The notes under the pieces were generated by a model that saw only the letters and a list, made by a program, of their open reading frames with translations, did not search any database and had not been told where the DNA came from. A stretch of 64,000 nt of DNA from Rhododendron vialii. Taxonomy: Eukaryota > Streptophyta > Magnoliopsida > Ericales > Ericaceae. The translations under genes and the position numbers were made by a program. Below are positions 45,788 through 57,015 of this stretch, in pieces. The stretch is taken from the NCBI RefSeq assembly GCF_030253575.1, contig NC_080567.1, positions 31,880,501-31,944,500 of the forward strand, read 5' to 3'. How positions within the stretch are numbered: position 1 is the stretch's first letter; each line of letters opens with the position of its first letter.

Positions 45788-47819
45788 AGAAAGATGGTCC
45801 ACACCCCCTTCTTTGGGAACAAAAGAAATTCAATCTGAGTCATCAGTCAGCAAACCAACAAACTAGTCTAAAACTGTTCAAAAAAAAAAGATGATGAAGA
45901 AGAAGAAAAAACTATCTCAGACTAAGTTGTCGTAATAAGTGTTCGTGAGGGGTGAAGGCCATCCTCAATGCTTGCAAAGCATAGAAGCAATGTACAGAGT
46001 GGATTTTGGTTCATCTCTCCATCACCATGATCAGAGCATTCTTGCAACTCTGGCAATCCAATATCACAATGGGCACCTCAATCAGACTACCCAAATCACT
46101 CAAGTATTTAGAAGCTTAACTTGTTAACTCACGGGTTTAAGTTAGGAGAAATCACAAATAACATGCCTTGTGCGGCTTAACTCATATTCCAGCATCAAAA
46201 TTATCAGCATGCCATGTTACTTCTTGGTTCCTACTCATGTATAGATTTGGCTGTCACAGCACAAAATTGGAATTGGGGTTGATCACTAGCTTGGTTAGAG
46301 ACTGTCGCTTGGCTTACCAAATCAAAGGGCTGCTTGAATCTGAAGCCCTAAGCATTCAACCCTAACAAGCATGATCATCCCTCTGGCTTTCCCTGGACTA
46401 GCTCTCCCTGCATTTGCATTCCACACTCCTGTACATGCAAACCACTAATCATATCACGCTTCACACATTCCCAACCTATGGTTCAGGTCTAGTGGCAAAT
46501 CATTTATCCAGGAACAACTGCAACTAAGATGATTAAGTTCATTTTTTTGAACGCTAGATGATTAACATTTTTCAGAAACCTAGCAAAAGGGTTCTGTAGT
46601 TTCCAAGATATTTAACGCCCTGTCCCAGATCTTTTGGTTGATATTTTAACGCTCAAACATTTAAAACTATGAAACATAAGTAGAAATTCTCAGTTAACCT
46701 TTAAATTTAATAAACCAGTAGATTTCAGGTTAGTACCTGAAGGTCAAAAATACCGAGATCTATAGACGAATGAAGGACCAGACTTTGTTTCACACAAGGG
46801 TTCAGACCCAAATGGAAGCCCAAGAGTCAAGGTTTTCCAAAATTACGACTTCAATGCTTGGCCACACTTAGGATTTACCACGTGCTCTTCCAGGTACAGG
46901 ATCAAGAGGCTGTTAAAAAATGAGAAAAATGACTAATTTACTATGAAAGTAAGACATATACAGAAGAGCAAGAACTTTGTGACTTTATGACAAAAGGAAT
47001 TATATTTGTGGCCAACCAAAACTCCTAGAAATGAGTTACAATGGTCTTCAATTGCTTATGTTGAAATTCATAGACCATAGGGAGCTACACAAGAGTAGCA
47101 ATGCGAACAACATATTAAAACAGCAATATAGAATACAGCAAATCAGCATTCCAATACAACATTGGTAAACAGTGACAATAAATGACTGACTCACTTACCC
47201 ATTCAAGTCTCAAGTCCAAACATCATCTTGATCTCATTCTGGTGATGTGGTATACATGCATCTAACTTCATGGCTTCACTGTCTAAGACTCACTCAGAGT
47301 CACCTGGTATTTTGAAGTCAAATAGACCCCAGAGCAACACATGACAAGATGATAAATACTTGTATTTCATCCATGTGTGCATTAGACAAACAAAGAGAAG
47401 AAGACGTGATAAGATTTGCTGTCATTTAACCAGAATATCAAAATGGATTGTACACTGAAAAGGCCAAGGAATACCATCTACAGAACAATCCTTTTGCTAC
47501 ATCCACTCCACATGCTACATCCACCGCAGGTCTTAACGTAGTAAGGTTGCATAAACAAAAACAATGGGGTGGATATCGTAAGAGCTTGATCAACGACAGG
47601 ATTACTCACAGTAATCTTTCCAAAATAAGACCAATAAAAAGAGCCAAAAGATGGATAAAAGCTTATTGCTACAAAATATACACCAGACTTAACTAAGATT
47701 TAAAAAAAAAAAACACTAGATAAAATGGCCAGTTCCTCTGCAGTCTGCACTATTGCTTACTACATGCATACAAACCAGAACAACAACTACTGCTACAACA
47801 TAAGCAGTCTGCCCTCTCA
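45788..47819. other. 3' side of the DnaJ-like gene
   Basis: No independent gene is supported. The portion next to 47820 should contain the 3' UTR of the DnaJ-like gene. Short ORFs here (for example 46168-46365) lack recognisable domains. Confidence 0.4.
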
Positions 47820-49448
47820 CTAGGTAGCCTTAACCTTCTCAGCCCCCACAACATTAAGTATGGGCAAACTGCTCAAAAATTCATCAAGGCCCTCAAAAAA
47901 CCCAATCCCTTCAATGCCATCCTCCTCACCATTACCTGCCTTGTTCCTTTCGGTCATTCCCGGAGGAGGCTCTTCTACCTCATTACTGAACTCCACATTC
48001 AAATCCAACTTTCCTCGTTCTTTTGCAACCCTACCAGCTTGCTTCTTTGCACTACTTGCTGCCACTTTCTTAATAGTCTCGCCATTTGGCACCATTGGTG
48101 CCCCCATAGAAGCCTCCTCTTGCATCACCGGCCCACCTTCTAGATCCTCACCACTTACCACCCCTTCCTCAACTTTCTTCGCAAGAACGCGTTGTGATTT
48201 TCTACTACCACTTGGTCCCCTTCTACTCGTGGAACGCTTCCCCTTCCTTTTCTTCGATTTCTTCTTCAGTGCAATAGCTCTTCTGTTTCGCCAATCTTCA
48301 TCAGAATCCTCACTTGGTTCCTCAGAATCCAACCAAGCATCATCATCATCAATGTAAATCCAAGGCCCCTTCTGAACACTCGCTTTCCTCTTCGCCTTAT
48401 TATCCACACTAAATTGTGGGCAAGTAAACATGGGCGAAAACGGTGTCCAATTAGGAACTCCACCCTTGTCTTTCTCCAAACCCGACATGGAAACCCCCAA
48501 TGGGAAAAAACCCCAGCAACAAAAGTACGATTCTCCCCCCTCCACAACCGGCGAGGGTGGCACAATCTTCGCGCCGTGAAATGCCCTCTGGCAATTCTGG
48601 CACCGCAGCGAGCAGTCCTCGTAAACCCTAGGGTACTCATACATGTTATAACAATAGGGACATGCAGTCCAAAAAGTTGTACTACTATCCTCCTCATTAT
48701 TAACTAATCCACTTCCCTCAGTCACACTCCTCTCAACAACCTTTTTAGGGCTCGGCCTCGAATCGTGCTGCTGCTGCTGCTGCTGCTGCACCTGCTGTTG
48801 TTTCTTCTGCTGCTGCTGCTTCGGCTGTGGTTGCGGTGGTGCCTGGAATTGCTGTTGCTGCTGCGGTGGTTGCAGTGGAGGCTGTTGCGGTTGCAGCGGT
48901 GGTGCCTGCAATTGTTGTTGCTGCTGTAGTGGTTGTTGGCCGTAATGCTGAAACTGATGCTCGAAATGAGGCTCCTGGCCGCCGCGTTGGCCCAACGCGG
49001 CGGGGCCGTACTTGGCAAACATAATGAGCTCGTTATCGTACATAGACTTCTCAGTAGGGTTTAGCAAGACTGACCAGGCGTCGTACACGAGCTTGAACGC
49101 CTCGTCAGCGAACGGGAGGCGGTTGCGGTGAGGGTTCAGGAGGATCGCCAGCTGTCGGTAGTGGGTGGCGATGAGCCCTAAATCGGCGGTCTGGTGGGGG
49201 AGCTGGAGGATCGCGTACCAGTCGTATAGGTTGCCGATCCGCTTCTCGCCCGCGATTAGGGTCTCGGCCACGGCGAGGATTTGGTCGGAGACGTCGAGGG
49301 TCGGGTCGGACTCGCGGGCCCGGATCGCGAAGGTTCTGCTCCCGACTAGGTCTCTGCCCGCGAGGAGCTTCTCTGCTATGACCAGCCACCGCTCAGCCTC
49401 CGCCCTGCTGCCGCCGCCGCCGCCGCTGGGGCCGTGTGGGGGTTCCAT
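47820..49448 (-). CDS. J-like (DnaJ-related) nuclear protein with zinc ribbon
   Basis: Intronless, 542 codons, ATG at 49448. It starts MEPPHGPSGGGGGSRAEAER. A plant-specific helical region (about 15-72) is followed by a J-domain at 74-142 ('LYDWYAILQLPHQTADLG', 'AFKLVYDAWSVLLNPTEKSM'). The loop that normally reads HPD is NPHRN (105-109), so Hsp70 stimulation is doubtful. Residues about 165-228 are Gln/Pro-rich (CAG repeats). A zinc ribbon follows at about 263-286 (CPYC...CQNC), then basic, Lys-rich nuclear-signal stretches, and a 'LDLNV' motif that fits an EAR-type repression motif. This matches plant DnaJ-N-terminal proteins related to the DUF3444 family but without that domain. Function is unknown; a chromatin or transcription role is inferred. 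Confidence 0.88.
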   Translation of the reverse strand: MEPPHGPSGGGGGSRAEAERWLVIAEKLLAGRDLVGSRTFAIRARESDPTLDVSDQILAVAETLIAGEKRIGNLYDWYAILQLPHQTADLGLIATHYRQLAILLNPHRNRLPFADEAFKLVYDAWSVLLNPTEKSMYDNELIMFAKYGPAALGQRGGQEPHFEHQFQHYGQQPLQQQQQLQAPPLQPQQPPLQPPQQQQQFQAPPQPQPKQQQQKKQQQVQQQQQQQHDSRPSPKKVVERSVTEGSGLVNNEEDSSTTFWTACPYCYNMYEYPRVYEDCSLRCQNCQRAFHGAKIVPPSPVVEGGESYFCCWGFFPLGVSMSGLEKDKGGVPNWTPFSPMFTCPQFSVDNKAKRKASVQKGPWIYIDDDDAWLDSEEPSEDSDEDWRNRRAIALKKKSKKRKGKRSTSRRGPSGSRKSQRVLAKKVEEGVVSGEDLEGGPVMQEEASMGAPMVPNGETIKKVAASSAKKQAGRVAKERGKLDLNVEFSNEVEEPPPGMTERNKAGNGEEDGIEGIGFFEGLDEFLSSLPILNVVGAEKVKAT

Positions 49449-49481
49449 TTTCTCTCTCTAAAAGACGCACACACTCACTCA

Positions 49482-49517
<36 letters not shown>

Positions 49518-49783
49518 CCTCCTTGTGAAGAACGTGGTGGGGGTAGGGGAAAAGCCAGGATGGGTGAGAGTGCAGAGGTTATTTTAGTGGACCGAAAAGG
49601 GCTTGTGTTTGGTGGGGGAAAATAGAGGTAAACGTTGCCACGTGTTGAGGGTACGTGGGTATTGGAGTAATTTAATGAGACCTAAACATTTGTTTGTTTT
49701 TTTGTTTGATAACCTAAACACTTTGGTAGCGACGGAAAAAAAAAAACCTATAAACACTTAGATTGATGTGTTATTTAACAACT
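49449..49783. other. Promoter and leader of the DnaJ-like gene
   Basis: The leader contains a C/T microsatellite (about 49470-49516, TCTC units), which on the gene strand is a GA tract. Nothing else is recognised. Confidence 0.55.
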
Positions 49784-50396
49784 GTGCTGTTCACACATAC
49801 AAATAGGACACCGATTACACACAGATTTTGTGTAAGGCTCCGTTTCAGAAATTTTTTTAAAAAATAAACAGCTTATTTTATATTTTTAAACTTAAAAATA
49901 AAGTAAATAAAAAATATTTTTTTAATTTTTTTTCATCGTATAAAAGATCTTTTCGAGATCTTCCATACAAGATCCATATTGCATATTTTTAGATTTCAAT
50001 AAGCTCATAATTTTTGAGCTTGAAATTGTCTTCTTAAAAAATAAGGACTTATTTTTTGTTCCGGAACTGAGCCTAAGGCCTACTACGGATCCTACACAAA
50101 TAATTCGAGTCATTCATTAAATGTAAAATATTTTTTCAAAGGTATTTGCTAAAAATTAGCTCAATCAAATACGTATAAGTGTTCGATCCAATAAACAAAC
50201 TTTTCAGTTGAATTTCAGGATAATAAAAAGTTAGACGATTAGATCAAGTATCTATAGGTATTGGATTGAGTTGATTTTTTTCAAAACCCTTAAAAAATAT
50301 TTTACATTTGATGAACGACTTGAATCATTCGTGTATGATCCATAGTGGACCCCACACAAAATATGTGCGCAATCGGTGTTCACTTTATCGGTGTCA
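49784..50396. mobile_element. Foldback element split by a Tourist MITE
   Basis: The left arm (CACCGATTACACACAGATTT...TACTACGGATCCTACAC, then AAATGTAAAATATTTTTT) and the reverse complement of the right arm (CACCGATTGCGCACATATTT...CACTATGGATCATACAC, AAATGTAAAATATTTTTT) pair over more than 130 bp. The Tourist MITE 49836-50073 sits inside the left arm. Outer limits are approximate. Confidence 0.75.
49836..50073. mobile_element. Tourist-like MITE, 238 bp, nested
   Basis: The ends are GGCTCCGTTTCAGAAA and, reverse complemented, GGCTCAGTTCCGGAAC. TAA duplications flank it (49833-49835, 50074-50076). It is clearly homologous over its whole length to 52558-52796 (shared 'AAGATCCATATTG', 'GCTTGAAATTGTCTTCTTAA'). 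Confidence 0.88.
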
Positions 50397-50439
50397 ACAA
50401 ACTTATTGGCTATTAATGGGTTACTAACTTTCTATCCAC

Positions 50440-50610
50440 TCTCATTATTTTGGAGTTCTCAAAAAATTGTTTATATTTTTTAATTTATAACATTTTTTTT
50501 ATACATTATGATTCTTGTTCGATAGATTTTAATTAGTTCTATTAGATAAAAATTTAAATTTATTTTTAAAAAATCATAAATTTTGAGATATAGACAATTT
50601 TGTTAGCGAT
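50440..50610. mobile_element. Degenerate Stowaway-like fragment
   Basis: CTCAAAAAATTGTTTATATT at the left and the inverted 'ATTTTGAGATATAGACAATTTT' at the right recall the 531-780 element. No target duplication was verified. Confidence 0.4.
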
Positions 50611-50856
50611 ACATATATCTGAATACAAATACAAATTCAAGTATTAAATTTATTCGAACTCGTTTGACGAACTTGAATCCACAAGATGCATATGAAACTC
50701 ACATATATACTAGTAAATGATTTCAGATTCATTTATATCCGGATCTTTGTCGGGACGTAGTATTGCTCTTTGTATAAATGATGGGTAATGAGCTCTGGCT
50801 TTAGCAGCAAATGTAATGGCAATGAAATAGTAGACGTCGTATATTTCTCACATTAG

Positions 50857-51155
50857 GGCTTCGTTCTTTTAGACTTAATTTAAATTTGATAATTTTTTTC
50901 GCATTTGTTAGTTTTACGCTAAATTTTTGTGGGTTATTGATTCATTTCGACGAGAGGAATCAGAAAAGTAATTTTTTTTTACTTTTTATCCAAGTATTTT
51001 GAGAAATAACTATTTTTTAGCGCAAAAACATCTCTTGTCGAGACGAATCAATAGCCCAAAAAAGTTTGGCAGAGAACTAAAAGATGCAAAAAAAAAAAAA
51101 AATTCAAGTAAAAACAAAATTTTCATCGCTAAGTTAAGGCTAAAAGAACGCAGCC
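50857..51155. mobile_element. Foldback MITE, 'GTCGAGACG' family, best copy
   Basis: The ends GGCTTCGTTCTTTTAGACTT and, reverse complemented, GGCTGCGTTCTTTTAGCCTT are inverted repeats. The arms contain 'GGGTTATTGATTCATTTCGACG' versus 'GGGCTATTGATTCGTCTCGAC'. A 3-bp direct repeat TAG flanks it (50854-50856, 51156-51158). Further copies lie at 14790, 54140, about 54905 and 55830. Confidence 0.82.
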
Positions 51156-51592
51156 TAGGTAAGATGATTGTGGTATTGCTATTATCAGCCTACTGGACTG
51201 ACGATAAGTACATTTCTGTATACTTTTTATACTTTTAATACACATTCACTATTATCAGCCCATTAGGCTGATTTTAGAATTTTTCTTGTTCAAATCCCAC
51301 CAGCTCCGTACCCTTTCTCCTTCGAAAAGTGGTTGGTTGAGTCGGGAAAATTAAATTCGGCCCGCAGACGGTGGGCTAGTTCAGCCTTTGCAACTTGGTC
51401 CACACGGTTTAGGTTGGGGCCACACCCGGAGCTCGTGGTCGTGGCCAAGGTTTAGGATACCCTAGCTAGCCCATGTTCAAGGTCAAGGATGTCGGCGAGG
51501 CTCAAGGCCAACCCAAACCACTTTGGGACGTGGGCCAGTTCTGGGCCAAGGTGTAGGGTATGGGCTAGCCTCTAGTGGTCTGAATATCCTTT

Positions 51593-51722
51593 GGGAAAAT
51601 GACGGCCCAAAACGTGTTTTGATAATTAACCCGCTAAAAACATACTGAGAACATTTGTTTATACTGAAAATGTTCTTGGCGGGTATTAATTATCAAAACG
51701 CGTCCTCAACCATCATTTTCCC
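51593..51722. mobile_element. 130-bp foldback MITE with 8-bp TSD
   Basis: The arms GGGAAAATGACGG.CC.AAACG and 'TTTTGATAATTAA' pair with the inverted right side. An exact TSD TATCCTTT flanks it (51585-51592, 51723-51730), which suggests a hAT- or Mutator-type element. Confidence 0.82.
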
Positions 51723-51984
51723 TATCCTTTTTCTTTCATTTTGTTTTCCACCGTCGGAGTTCAAATCCACTATTATGGGAAAAATCAGATATCAATGAGT
51801 GTTTGTTCAGAATTTGTAGATCAAAACTATGTGATTCGCTCTACAAATGTTGATATGACACTTGTCGATATCTCATTTAGATGATTTTTTATAAGTGTCC
51901 TTAGAAATTTTTTTTTTTTTAAATGACCAATTTTAATTATCTTTGTGACCGAAATGAGCCTCATAAATAAATATATGCAAGATT

Positions 51985-52440
51985 TGTGTATAAAGATATG
52001 TGCCCATAGCATGGGGGGGCTGCTGGGCCCATTTTTGGGGCCCATTACGGTCTCGCTCCGATGATCAAAATCGTTCACTTTGTAGAGCTCGTCGAGTAGA
52101 AAACTTTCAAAAAAATTAGCTTAATTGGATATCATTAAGTGCCTGATCGAAACTTTTTTATCTTGAAAAGATAGATCCGAAACACTGGATCAAATCCACT
52201 GTAACCCATGGACCGTGAGTTATATGGGTTCCGATCAAGCACTTAATGATATTCAATTAAGCTATTTTTTTATAATTGTTCTACTCAACGAGCTCTACAA
52301 AGTGAACGATTCCGATTATCGGAACGAAACCGGAGTGGGCCCGAAAGTGGACCCAGCAGCACGCTACTGTCCCTAATGGGACAGCAGCCCCCCACGGCCC
52401 ATTGCATGATCGTTATGGAAAAGCACACACGTGCGTCTGA
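51985..52440. mobile_element. Foldback element with long arms
   Basis: The arms share 'GGGGGGCTGCTG', 'GTTCACTTTGTAGAGCTCGT', 'TTAGCTTAATTG' and 'ATCATTAAGTGC.TGATCG' in inverted order, over about 190 bases. The right arm has about 25 extra bases (CTACTGTCCCTAATGGGAC). No target duplication was fixed. Confidence 0.75.
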
Positions 52441-52520
52441 AAAAAATCAGAGCCATGGGTTCCACAAATAATCAAAGTCATTTAATGACATCATTGATGA
52501 TGCACAACAAATCTATGTGA

Positions 52521-52922
52521 TCCTGTTTGTTTAAGGATTTTGTATTTTGAATTCTAAGGCCCCGTTTCAGAACATATTTTTAAAAAATAAATACTTATTT
52601 CACATTTTTAAATTTAAAAATAATGTAAATGAAAAATAATTTTTCAATTTTTTTTGCACCGTATAAAATATCTCAATGAGATCTATCAAACAAGATCCAT
52701 ATTGATAGGAAAATTATTTGCGTAAGCGCATAATTTTTTAGCTTGAAATTGTCTTCTTAAAAAATAAGTACTTATTTTCCTTTCCGGAACGGAGCCTAAT
52801 TATTATTATATTTTTTTCTAATCATTATTTTTATTTTTCTTTCTTTATTTTCAATCATTACTCTATTTTTCTCTACACTCATTACCGACAAATTCAAATC
52901 CAAAATTTCAAAACGAACGGGA
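52521..52922. mobile_element. MITE (2424 family) interrupted by a Tourist MITE
   Basis: The ends TCCTGTTTGTTTAAGGATTTT and, reverse complemented, CCCGTTCGTTTTGAAATTTT match the 2424-2602 copy. The body word TTGAATTCTAA of that copy is cut here by the TAA-flanked insertion 52558-52796. Confidence 0.82.
52558..52796. mobile_element. Tourist-like MITE, 239 bp, nested
   Basis: The ends are GGCCCCGTTTCAGAAC and, reverse complemented, GGCTCCGTTCCGGAAA. TAA flanks it on both sides (52555-52557, 52797-52799). It is the same subfamily as 49836-50073. Its host element is preserved on both sides. Confidence 0.9.
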
Positions 52923-53059
52923 TCTGTTAGATTGTGTGAGACTTATTTTAGAGTCCTACAAATAATTCAAGCCATTTAATGACATCATTTCTATCATTGC
53001 CACTATAATCTACCTACTTAAGTTGCAACACTTTTATATTCACTTTTGAGAACTTATTA

Positions 53060-53335
53060 GAGCATCTCCAATCTAATACTCTATTTGAGAGTATCAAAAT
53101 ACTCTATTTTATTCATAAAGTGATTTTAGAGGAAATTACTATTCATATTTACTCCAACCACAAACCCTTTATTTATTCATAAAGTGATTTTAGAGGAGAT
53201 CCTCCATATTTTTTCTCATCCTCTAAATATGGAGGATCAAAATTCCATCCTCTCAAATAGAGGAGGCTTGAGAGGATGTGTTGGAGGAATTTCATACTCT
53301 CAAATTGAGGAATAGAGCATGGGTTGGAGATGCTC
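53060..53335. mobile_element. PIF/Harbinger-type MITE, 'GAGCATCTCCAA' ends
   Basis: The ends are GAGCATCTCCAATC and the inverted GAGCATCTCCAACCC, flanked by TTA (53057-53059, 53336-53338). An internal 26-bp word (TATTCATAAAGTGATTTTAG...) is tandemly repeated. This terminal motif is widespread in plant genomes. Confidence 0.87.
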
Positions 53336-54139
53336 TTAGGGCTCCCACACTAATAATCAAACCATTACTGATTTTCGAATAAAACTAATTTTTTACATGG
53401 GTTCTTCAAAATATAAGTTAAACAAAATTAATTGAACGATAGCGATTATTTTGCGTGAATCACAGGTGAGTTCCACGCAATCCGATGTACATTTGATGTA
53501 CACCCAATGGTGTGTCCATATTTTTTTTTTTTTGTTACATAATCTTCTTCTCTGTTTCCAATCCATCAAACTAGTAATAAGCACTCTCAAAAAGGTGTAG
53601 TTTATATCTTGTTGGATTAATCGAGATATGAGTAAGTTATTTGAAGACCCTTAGTTCTCAAATAAAATCAGAAAAAAACAGAACAAGCTGGGACCCCAAG
53701 TAACCTGTTCCACACACACACAAAAATGAAGTGGGAGAAAAAGATAGGATAAAAGTGACACAAAAGAAAGAAAGAGGGTAGGATAGGATAGGAAAGGAAA
53801 GGGCAAATTTTAGCATCTGGCGAGAAAATAAAGAGGTGGAGACATGACGGGTACGAGGGTACATCAAATGTCATAATCACTGAGTTAAATGCGGCACGGC
53901 CTTTGTGTACGGAAAGCAACTTTAACCTAAGCAAACATTGAATTAAGAATATACTCATCCCAGCCTAAGTCGATAAAATAAATTAGATTTAACGAGTGAC
54001 GTAAATAAAAAAATATTAAAATAAAAATACAGTAGTTGTTATAATGCCACCGACGGTTTTTTTTTTTTTGGGTTCCACGCCATTGCAACGCCTTTATTCT
54101 GGGTATTTCGGTTGTAAATAGCATTTCTCCGTATACCAA
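53336..54139. other. Intergenic, nothing recognised
   Basis: Only AT-rich DNA with poly-T runs and a short CA run (about 53712) is seen. No gene is supported. Confidence 0.4.
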
Positions 54140-54350
54140 CAGGTTAAAGCTTTTTTTTTTTTGTTAGATTTTTCTTGTTTTGTTATTTTTCAAATATACT
54201 TTGCATTTGATGTTTTTGTGCTTAACTTTTGTAGATTATTAGTTTGTCTCATCGAGATCAATCGAAAAAACATTCTTCTCTTCTAGACGAATTAATAATT
54301 CACAAAAGTTAGCCACAACACTATAAAACGCTAAAAATTTTGAATAAGGA
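54140..54350. mobile_element. Foldback MITE, 'GTCGAGACG' family
   Basis: The arms carry 'GTAGATTATTAGTTTGTCTC' and inverted 'AGACGAATTAATAATTCAC'. It is a diverged copy of the 50857 family and lies just outside the MULE at 54485. Confidence 0.6.
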
Positions 54351-54904
54351 CAAAACATGAAAAAATCTTATTCAAAAAAAAAAAGTCTCTTAAGATTGTT
54401 TGGAACTTAGGAAAAAGAAAAGAAAGGAAAAGAACAAATAACCTTTCATTATTTGATTTGAAGAGAAAAATGGAGAAAAATAAAGGGTAAATTTCATTGA
54501 CCTCCCTTGAGGTTTCTGACACAAACAGAAACCTCCCCTGAGGTTTCTGAAATCTCAGTAACCTCCCTTACTTTTGTTGACATTACCAAAAGTCCCCCTT
54601 CTGTTACCAGCCGTTACATATGCTAACAAAATTTGCTGATGATGTCATAATATGTGCCTTGAACTGCCAAAAATGCCCTTTGACCCCTAAATCTTCTAAA
54701 CTCATGTGTTCTTCCACCCATATTACAATCCAAATTCTAATTTTGCCGCAATGAAGCTGACTTATTTTGGATATTAGATAGAAAGCATATGAATCTATCA
54801 ATTATTCTATTTCAAATGCAAATATTTAATTGAAAATATTTATAATAATGACTATATTAATAAGCTCAAAAAAGAAAAATAACAAATTCTTTAGTTACTT
54901 TGTA

Positions 54905-55500
54905 AAATAAACTAAGGTGTGGTTTGCCATAATAATTCTTTTGGATTTTTTTGGTCTTTGTTCAAATATTTTTTTGCCGTAGTAGTTTTGCGTCAATTTT
55001 TGATGGATTTTTTATTCATTTCAACAAGAGAAACATAAAATGTAAAAAATTATGATCAAAACCTTTTAAAAGTTTTTTTTAACAGACTTTTAAAAGTTGA
55101 CTAAGGACATAAATAAAGAAAAATATTTTTTAGTAGTATTATGTTTTGTTATTCTAATTCTTTCAATTTTAGTTCCTATTTTTAAAATTTTTTATTTCTT
55201 TGCTTGATATAAACTAATAATCTAAAAAAATTAAACACAAAACTAAAATGTTTTAAACCCCAAGGAGTTAGCTGGTGGTCAAGATTTGAGACTTAGGAGT
55301 TTGCTCATTTCTAGAATCTCAAGTTTGAAATCTCTCAAGTGCAATCAACTATTTTCGGACCACCCATTTCTACCTTTAGTTGGGCTCCCTGCAATGGGCG
55401 GTAGGATTCGGCTCCCAGAATTATTCAAGGTGCACTTAAATTAGCCTGAACACCTTAGTTATTTAAAAAAATCTAAAATGTCTTCAATAAGAAATTCTAG
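54905..55500. mobile_element. Foldback MITE interrupted by a SINE
   Basis: The left arm has 'TTTTGCGTCAATTTTTGATG'. The right arm ends AACACAAAACTAAAATGT, which is broken by the SINE 55252-55472. It belongs to the 'GTCGAGACG' family and sits inside the MULE. The boundaries are approximate. Confidence 0.5.
55252..55472 (+). mobile_element. SINE with 9-bp TSD
   Basis: The head 'AGTTAGCTGGTGGTCAAGAT' and a body with 'CAAGTTTGAAATCTCTCAAG' are followed by the 3' domain 'TTAGCCTGAACACCTTAGTT' and an A-tail. An exact TSD CTAAAATGT flanks it (55243-55251, 55473-55481). The 3' domain resembles the SINEs at 7727 and 45296. Confidence 0.8.
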
Positions 55501-55829
55501 AATATGAACTTGTTGTATTGAGCAATTCTATCCATTTTTCTTGTTCAATATAGACAATGAGCCCTCAAAACCTCTAACCCAGCATAAATTGTAAATCTCC
55601 AGAAACCTCTTCTATCACCTTATCACCACCCAATGCCCCATCGTAAAAAGTGCCCAAAACCGCCACACCCAATTTTGCCACAGCGCAACAAATTTTTATC
55701 CTTATTTTACCAATTTCGCATGCTGCTCACTCCATTCGCCAGAAAAGAATAATTCACCCGATTTATATAAAAATGTGTGTATGTTTATTTCATTCAAGTA
55801 GTAATTGCGTATGCAGAATAAGAGCACAA

Positions 55830-56196
55830 TTGGATTAAAAAGTCGGGAGTAACTTTTTTTTTTCTCTATTCAAATAATTTTTTGCATTTATTAGTTTTGC
55901 GTCAATTTTTTTGTGACTTATTGATTCCTCTTAGCGAAAGGAATAAAAAAAGCATCAACTTTTAATCGCAACTCATAATTTTCTTTAAAAAGACAAAAAA
56001 AAATCAAAAAAACTGTCTTTTTTACTTACTTTTTTTCTTTCTTAGAAAAATTAAGACTTCCGATCAATTTTATTTTTACTTTTTTGATTCCTCTCGTCGA
56101 GATAAAGCAATAAGTCAAAAATTTGAAGTAAAACTAATAAATGCGATTTTTTTAATAGAGACAAAAAAAAAAGTCACTCTTAATTTTTTAATCCAA
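55830..56196. mobile_element. Foldback MITE, 'GTCGAGACG' family
   Basis: The ends TTGGATTAAAAAGTCGGGAG and, reverse complemented, TTGGATTAAAAAATTAAGAG are inverted repeats. The arms include 'TTTGTGACTTATTGATTCC' and the inverse 'CGAGATAAAGCAATAAGTC'. It is nested in the MULE 54485-56476. Confidence 0.7.
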
Positions 56197-56734
56197 ACCC
56201 ACCCAAGTGAGGTTTAATTATTTCTCTCCCATTATGTTCTTTGCTTATGCCAGCATCCAAATCGACAATTTCCGTTGGATTTCTTTGCAAAGGGGAAGAA
56301 TTATTCAGTAGAGGGCAAATGAATATACAAGTAGAGGGCATATATGTCATTTTGTCACAATAGTTTACGCCAGTAAAGGTTAAATTAACGGAAGGGGGAC
56401 TTTTGGTAATGTCAGCAAAAGTAAGGGAGGTTACTAATATTTCAGAAACCTCAGGGGAGGTCAGTGAAATTTACCCAAAAATAAACAAATTTATGTTTTG
56501 TAAACCCTAAACTTTTTCACTCATTTTTCTCCTTTTTTTTTCTTTTTTTCTTTTCTCTCATTCTTCTCCCATGTTCTTTTCGTTTCTATTCTCCCACTTT
56601 TCTCAAGTTCCAAGCAAAGGATTAAAGCATCTTCAATGATTTGCTATTTCTACCTTCAAAAGCAATTTCTGGATAAAAATTCCAAAAAATATATATGGGC
56701 TGTCAAAATATCGCTGAGGGATTGCTGACGGGTT

Positions 56735-57010
56735 AAGGATATATATTGGTGGAAACGTCAAAATTTAATTCGATTGTTGTATTAGGTCTTGAGGATTTTG
56801 AGATACTGTTCAGGATGTTACTTGTAGGTTGGCTCGTGGCCAACTTTTCTTTTCTTCTTGGGTGCTGAGCGGCAAATGATTGTCGTTGGCGTAAGTGCCT
56901 CCTAGTTGGGATTCTTCTTTGGAGTTGTGATGCCTTTTTGCTTTCCCCATTAGTCTTTGTACTATCTTAAGAATTAATAAAATATTTTTTTTAACTATTA
57001 AAAAAAGACT
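56735..57010 (+). mobile_element. Probable retroposon 3' end (LINE-like)
   Basis: A non-AT-biased segment ends 'CTTTGTACTATCTTAAGAAT', then TAATAAAAT and an A/T-rich tail. This looks like the truncated 3' end of a LINE or a processed transcript. No ORF or target duplication was identified. Confidence 0.35.
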
Positions 57011-57015
57011 TGATA

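Larger units (their letters stand above)
54485..56476. mobile_element. Non-autonomous Mutator-like element, 1992 bp
   Basis: The ends GGGTAAATTTCATTGACCTC and its inverse GGGTAAATTTCACTGACCTC are flanked by a perfect 9-bp TSD AAAAATAAA (54476-54484, 56477-56485). The terminal family is the same as at 16917-18490. It contains nested insertions (foldback MITEs and a SINE) but no transposase gene. Confidence 0.92.

Noticed and set aside
48722-49018. ORFs opposite or offset to the CAG-rich region
   Set aside because: Frame shadows of the polyglutamine segment of the DnaJ-like gene.
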